16,144 nt of DNA from assembly GCA_017652965.1 (NCBI GenBank), contig JAGBZZ010000196.1, positions 1 to 16,144 on the forward strand. The letters run 5' to 3'. Position numbers and translations under genes: made by a program. The notes under the pieces were generated by a model. The model made no database searches. It was not told the origin of the DNA and was given only the letters and a program-made list of their open reading frames with translations. Position 1 is the first letter of the stretch; every line of letters begins with the position of its first letter. This document shows, piece after piece, positions 13,790 to 16,144 of this stretch. The DNA comes from Clostridia bacterium. GTDB taxonomy: Bacteria > Bacillota_A > Clostridia > Oscillospirales > CAG-272.

Positions 13790-16006
13790 ATGAATGTAAT
13801 GTATCTGCCGGGGGCGGAGCTTTTGGCCGCTCTTGGAGAGCGTGACGGCGGACGCCTTTTGTTCTCCGTCCCGTATGATATCGAGGACGGGAAACAGACC
13901 GAGGGCTTTCTTGCCGTAACGCCGACGGGGGCCTACCGTCTGGCAAACGGAGGGGTGTGCGCCGCCTTCCGCCTTTCGGAGTTCTCGACCTTTGAGGTGG
14001 AGGAGCGCTATGGGCTGACCGCCCTTCTGGCGACCGACCGCGAGGGGCATCAGCACGAGATCTGCCTTTGCTCACGCGGGGTGAACGTGCCGCGCTTTTT
14101 CATGCTGCTGGAGCCCTTGACAAGGCTGGCGGCAGGAGAAGAGGCCGAAACCGAAAACCATGAGCCCGAGCATGCCTGCCAGCACTGCGGCAGGGCCTAT
14201 GCCCACGGAACACAGGTTTGCCTTCACTGCTCGCGGGATGCGCGGAACTACCGCGCCCTGTGGGATGCGACCAAGGGCTTCCGCCTTTTGCTTCTTTTCC
14301 CGCTTCTGGTGGCGGCGGTGGCGCTGGCCATCCGCTTTATCGTGCCCGCCCTGCAGAAGGTGGCCATCAACGAGTATATCTACCCGCCCGATGGGGTGGA
14401 AAGAGGCCCTGTTGACAAGTTTATTGCGATCATCGTTGCCCTTGTGATCTTTGAGATCGTGGGGCTTCTCATGCATGCCATACAGGTGCGGCTTGCGGGT
14501 GTGGCGGGTAACCGCTTTGGCATCCGCCTGCGCCGCGTGCTGTTTGAAAAGGTAGAGCAGCTGTCGCTGGCCTCGATCCAGCGCCGCTCGATCGGCCAGC
14601 TGACCGAGCGCATCAACGGGGACGTTACCATTATCCGCAACTTCCTTATCGAGCGTGTCCCGGTGATCTTTTCGCAGGTCATGGGTCTTGTGGTGGGTAT
14701 CATCCTCATCTTCAGCATCAGCCCCCGCATGAGCCTGATGGTCCTGCTCCCTGTCCCGCTTGCCTTTGTGATAGTGCTGGTCAGCCGCAGGCGCCTCGCG
14801 CATCTTTCACGCATTGACCGCATCCAGGCGCAGCGCTACGGCAGTAACCTGACCGACACCCTGATCGGTGAGCGGGTCATCAAGACCTACGGGCGTGAGC
14901 AGGATGCCACCGACACCTACGAGAGGGTATCGGCCACCCAGACGGCCCACAGCATCCGCCACGGCAGGATCGCCTCGATCCACAATATTTTCCTCGTTGA
15001 GGTCTTCCAGCTTGGCTCCTACTTCATCACCATTTTCGGTAACCTCTGGCTCTTCCAGGGGGCGATCGACGTGGGTACCATCAGCCAGTTCTCCTCCTAC
15101 TGCGCCGTCTTCTACGAGCCGCTTCGTCAGTTTGCCTCGCTCCCGCAGGAGATCGCCTCCTTCTTAGCATCCCTCAGCCAGGTGCGTGAGCTTCTGGACG
15201 AGGAGCCCGAGATCAAGGATGCCGAGGATCCCGAAACACCCGAGGTGCAGGGGCATATCCGCGTGGAGAAGGTCACCTTTGGCTATCATGTGTACAATCC
15301 CGTACTGAAAAACGTCTCCCTGGAGATAAAGCCGGGTGAGATGGTGGGCATTGTCGGGCATTCCGGGTGCGGAAAGACCACGCTTGTCAACCTGATCATG
15401 CGTCTTTATGACGTCAACCGCGGGCGCATCACCCTGGACGGGGCAGATATCCGCAATATCCCCGGCAACTATCTGCGCTCCAGCATCGGTGTGGTGCCGC
15501 AGGAGACCCAGCTGTTTGACGGAACCGTGCGTGAAAACATCCGTTACGCCAAGCCGAGTGCCACCGACGAGGAGGTCATCCTGGCGGCCAAGGCGGCCGA
15601 GGCGCACGATTTCATCCTCTCGCTTCCCGAGGGGTACAATACCCGTGTCGGGGAAAAGGGCTACAGCCTGTCGGGCGGTGAGCGCCAGCGTGTGGCGATC
15701 GCCCGTGCCCTGATCCACGATCCGAAGATCCTGATCCTTGACGAGGCGACAGCCGCCCTTGACACCGAGACCGAGAAGGCGATCCAGACCGCCATCGACC
15801 ATCTGACCGAGGGCCGCACAACCATCGCCATCGCCCACCGTCTTTCCACCCTTCGCAACGCCGACCGTATCATCGTCATCGACCACGGCCAGCTCATTGA
15901 GCAAGGCACCCACCGCGAGCTGATCGAAAAGAAAGGCAAGTACTATTCGCTTGTGATGGCGCAGGTGGCGTTGGCGCAGGCTGAGCGGGAGGGCGAAGCC
16001 GAATAA
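13790..16006 (+). CDS. ABC exporter subunit 2 with PH-like domain and zinc ribbon
   Basis: 738 residues. The N terminus holds a PH-like domain (about 39-117) paralogous to that of subunit 1, then a four-cysteine zinc ribbon C130-x2-C133-x10-C144-x2-C147. The membrane domain (about 163-455, six helices) follows. The ATPase domain has Walker A GHSGCGKTT (523-531), signature LSGGERQR (627-634), Walker B ILILDE with E652, and H683 in the H-loop, so this half also looks catalytically competent. The extra cytoplasmic domains suggest sensing or docking, perhaps of the DUF1854 protein. It is probably the partner of subunit 1 in a heterodimeric exporter, although two separate homodimers are possible. 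The RBS AGAGGG is weaker than elsewhere in the window, in line with translational coupling across the 12-base gap. The gene ends at a clear terminator. Confidence 0.92.
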   Translation: MNVMYLPGAELLAALGERDGGRLLFSVPYDIEDGKQTEGFLAVTPTGAYRLANGGVCAAFRLSEFSTFEVEERYGLTALLATDREGHQHEICLCSRGVNVPRFFMLLEPLTRLAAGEEAETENHEPEHACQHCGRAYAHGTQVCLHCSRDARNYRALWDATKGFRLLLLFPLLVAAVALAIRFIVPALQKVAINEYIYPPDGVERGPVDKFIAIIVALVIFEIVGLLMHAIQVRLAGVAGNRFGIRLRRVLFEKVEQLSLASIQRRSIGQLTERINGDVTIIRNFLIERVPVIFSQVMGLVVGIILIFSISPRMSLMVLLPVPLAFVIVLVSRRRLAHLSRIDRIQAQRYGSNLTDTLIGERVIKTYGREQDATDTYERVSATQTAHSIRHGRIASIHNIFLVEVFQLGSYFITIFGNLWLFQGAIDVGTISQFSSYCAVFYEPLRQFASLPQEIASFLASLSQVRELLDEEPEIKDAEDPETPEVQGHIRVEKVTFGYHVYNPVLKNVSLEIKPGEMVGIVGHSGCGKTTLVNLIMRLYDVNRGRITLDGADIRNIPGNYLRSSIGVVPQETQLFDGTVRENIRYAKPSATDEEVILAAKAAEAHDFILSLPEGYNTRVGEKGYSLSGGERQRVAIARALIHDPKILILDEATAALDTETEKAIQTAIDHLTEGRTTIAIAHRLSTLRNADRIIVIDHGQLIEQGTHRELIEKKGKYYSLVMAQVALAQAEREGEAE

Positions 16007-16016
16007 TCTCGCGGGC

Positions 16017-16041
16017 ATAAAAAGCGCGACGCGCTTTTTAT
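16017..16041 (+). terminator. terminator of the ABC-DUF1854-ABC operon
   Basis: ATAAAAAGCGCG (16017-16028) and CGCGCTTTTTAT (16030-16041) are exact inverted repeats around one A. The stem is GC-rich at the top and ends in five T residues on the plus strand. It begins 11 bases after the stop codon of the last gene and could also work in reverse. Confidence 0.88.
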
Positions 16042-16043
16042 AT

Positions 16044-16143
16044 CCAAGCCGACGAAGGAGGCTTGGTATGGCATCCGTCGCGGCGCGACGGAATGGAATC
16101 CATTCGCGCCGCGAATGGTATGGCATCAGCCCCTTTGGGGCTG
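16044..16143. repeat. array of consecutive palindromes with an 11-bp direct repeat
   Basis: Four hairpins follow one another: CCAAGCC/GGCTTGG (16044-16066), CCGTCGC/GCGACGG (16075-16091), CCATTCGCG/CGCGAATGG (16100-16118) and CAGCCCC/GGGGCTG (16127-16143). The linker GGTATGGCATC occurs twice (16065-16075 and 16117-16127), 52 bases apart. No coding potential is seen. The array reaches the window edge and probably continues. It looks like a palindromic intergenic repeat family. Confidence 0.65.
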
Positions 16144-16144
16144 C

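Noticed and set aside
11011..16006. Assigning the ABC operon to cyanophycin metabolism
   Set aside because: The label comes from similar cassettes in other phyla as I remember them. No cyanophycin gene is present in this window, so the function is left open.
16044..16144. CRISPR array at the right edge
   Set aside because: The hairpin sequences differ from unit to unit and spacing is irregular. There are no identical repeats of 25-35 bases with unique spacers and no cas genes.

Overview
The window looks like a chromosomal segment from a GC-rich, gut-type Gram-positive bacterium, most likely a clostridial member of the Bacillota. The reasons are strong AGGAGG-type ribosome binding sites, TTGACA/TATAAT-like promoters with 17-18 base spacers, a short lipoprotein signal with an L-S-A-C lipobox, a fused two-domain threonine/serine exporter, and a cytoplasmic beta-glucuronidase of gut type. 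Species cannot be fixed from the sequence alone. No tRNA, rRNA, CRISPR array, transposase or phage gene is visible.

Layout. Positions 1-538 carry no gene and hold two adjacent MITE-like elements bounded by imperfect inverted repeats. A minus-strand block (623-4990) then reads, in transcription order, a ThrE-type exporter, a family 2 glycoside hydrolase with the uronate-recognition N-x-K motif (beta-glucuronidase or a close uronidase), and a beta-propeller resembling oligogalacturonate lyase (PL22). The last two form an operon with its own promoter and a strong terminator. A divergent promoter region (about 4991-5192), with a perfect 12-bp-arm palindrome, separates the exporter from a plus-strand NagZ-like family 3 glycosidase (5193-6758). 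This gene converges on a 1243-residue lipoprotein with a right-handed beta-helix (6874-10605, minus), and a perfect bidirectional terminator lies between them. A second divergent region (10606-11010) separates the lipoprotein from a plus-strand operon of three genes: ABC exporter subunit, DUF1854 protein, ABC exporter subunit (11011-16006). That operon ends in a terminator followed by an array of palindromes running to the window edge.

How the genes fit together. Four of the seven genes point to glycan use: a surface beta-helix enzyme outside the cell, and a uronidase, a PL22-like protein and a NagZ-like hexosaminidase inside. No sugar transporter or regulator is in the window, so shared substrates are inference. 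The ABC-DUF1854-ABC operon is the most intriguing unit. Both ABC subunits have a similar PH-like N-terminal domain, the second adds a four-cysteine zinc ribbon, both nucleotide-binding domains look catalytically intact, and the substrate is unknown. Several predicted transcripts also begin with a GC-rich stem-loop a few bases after the predicted start site.
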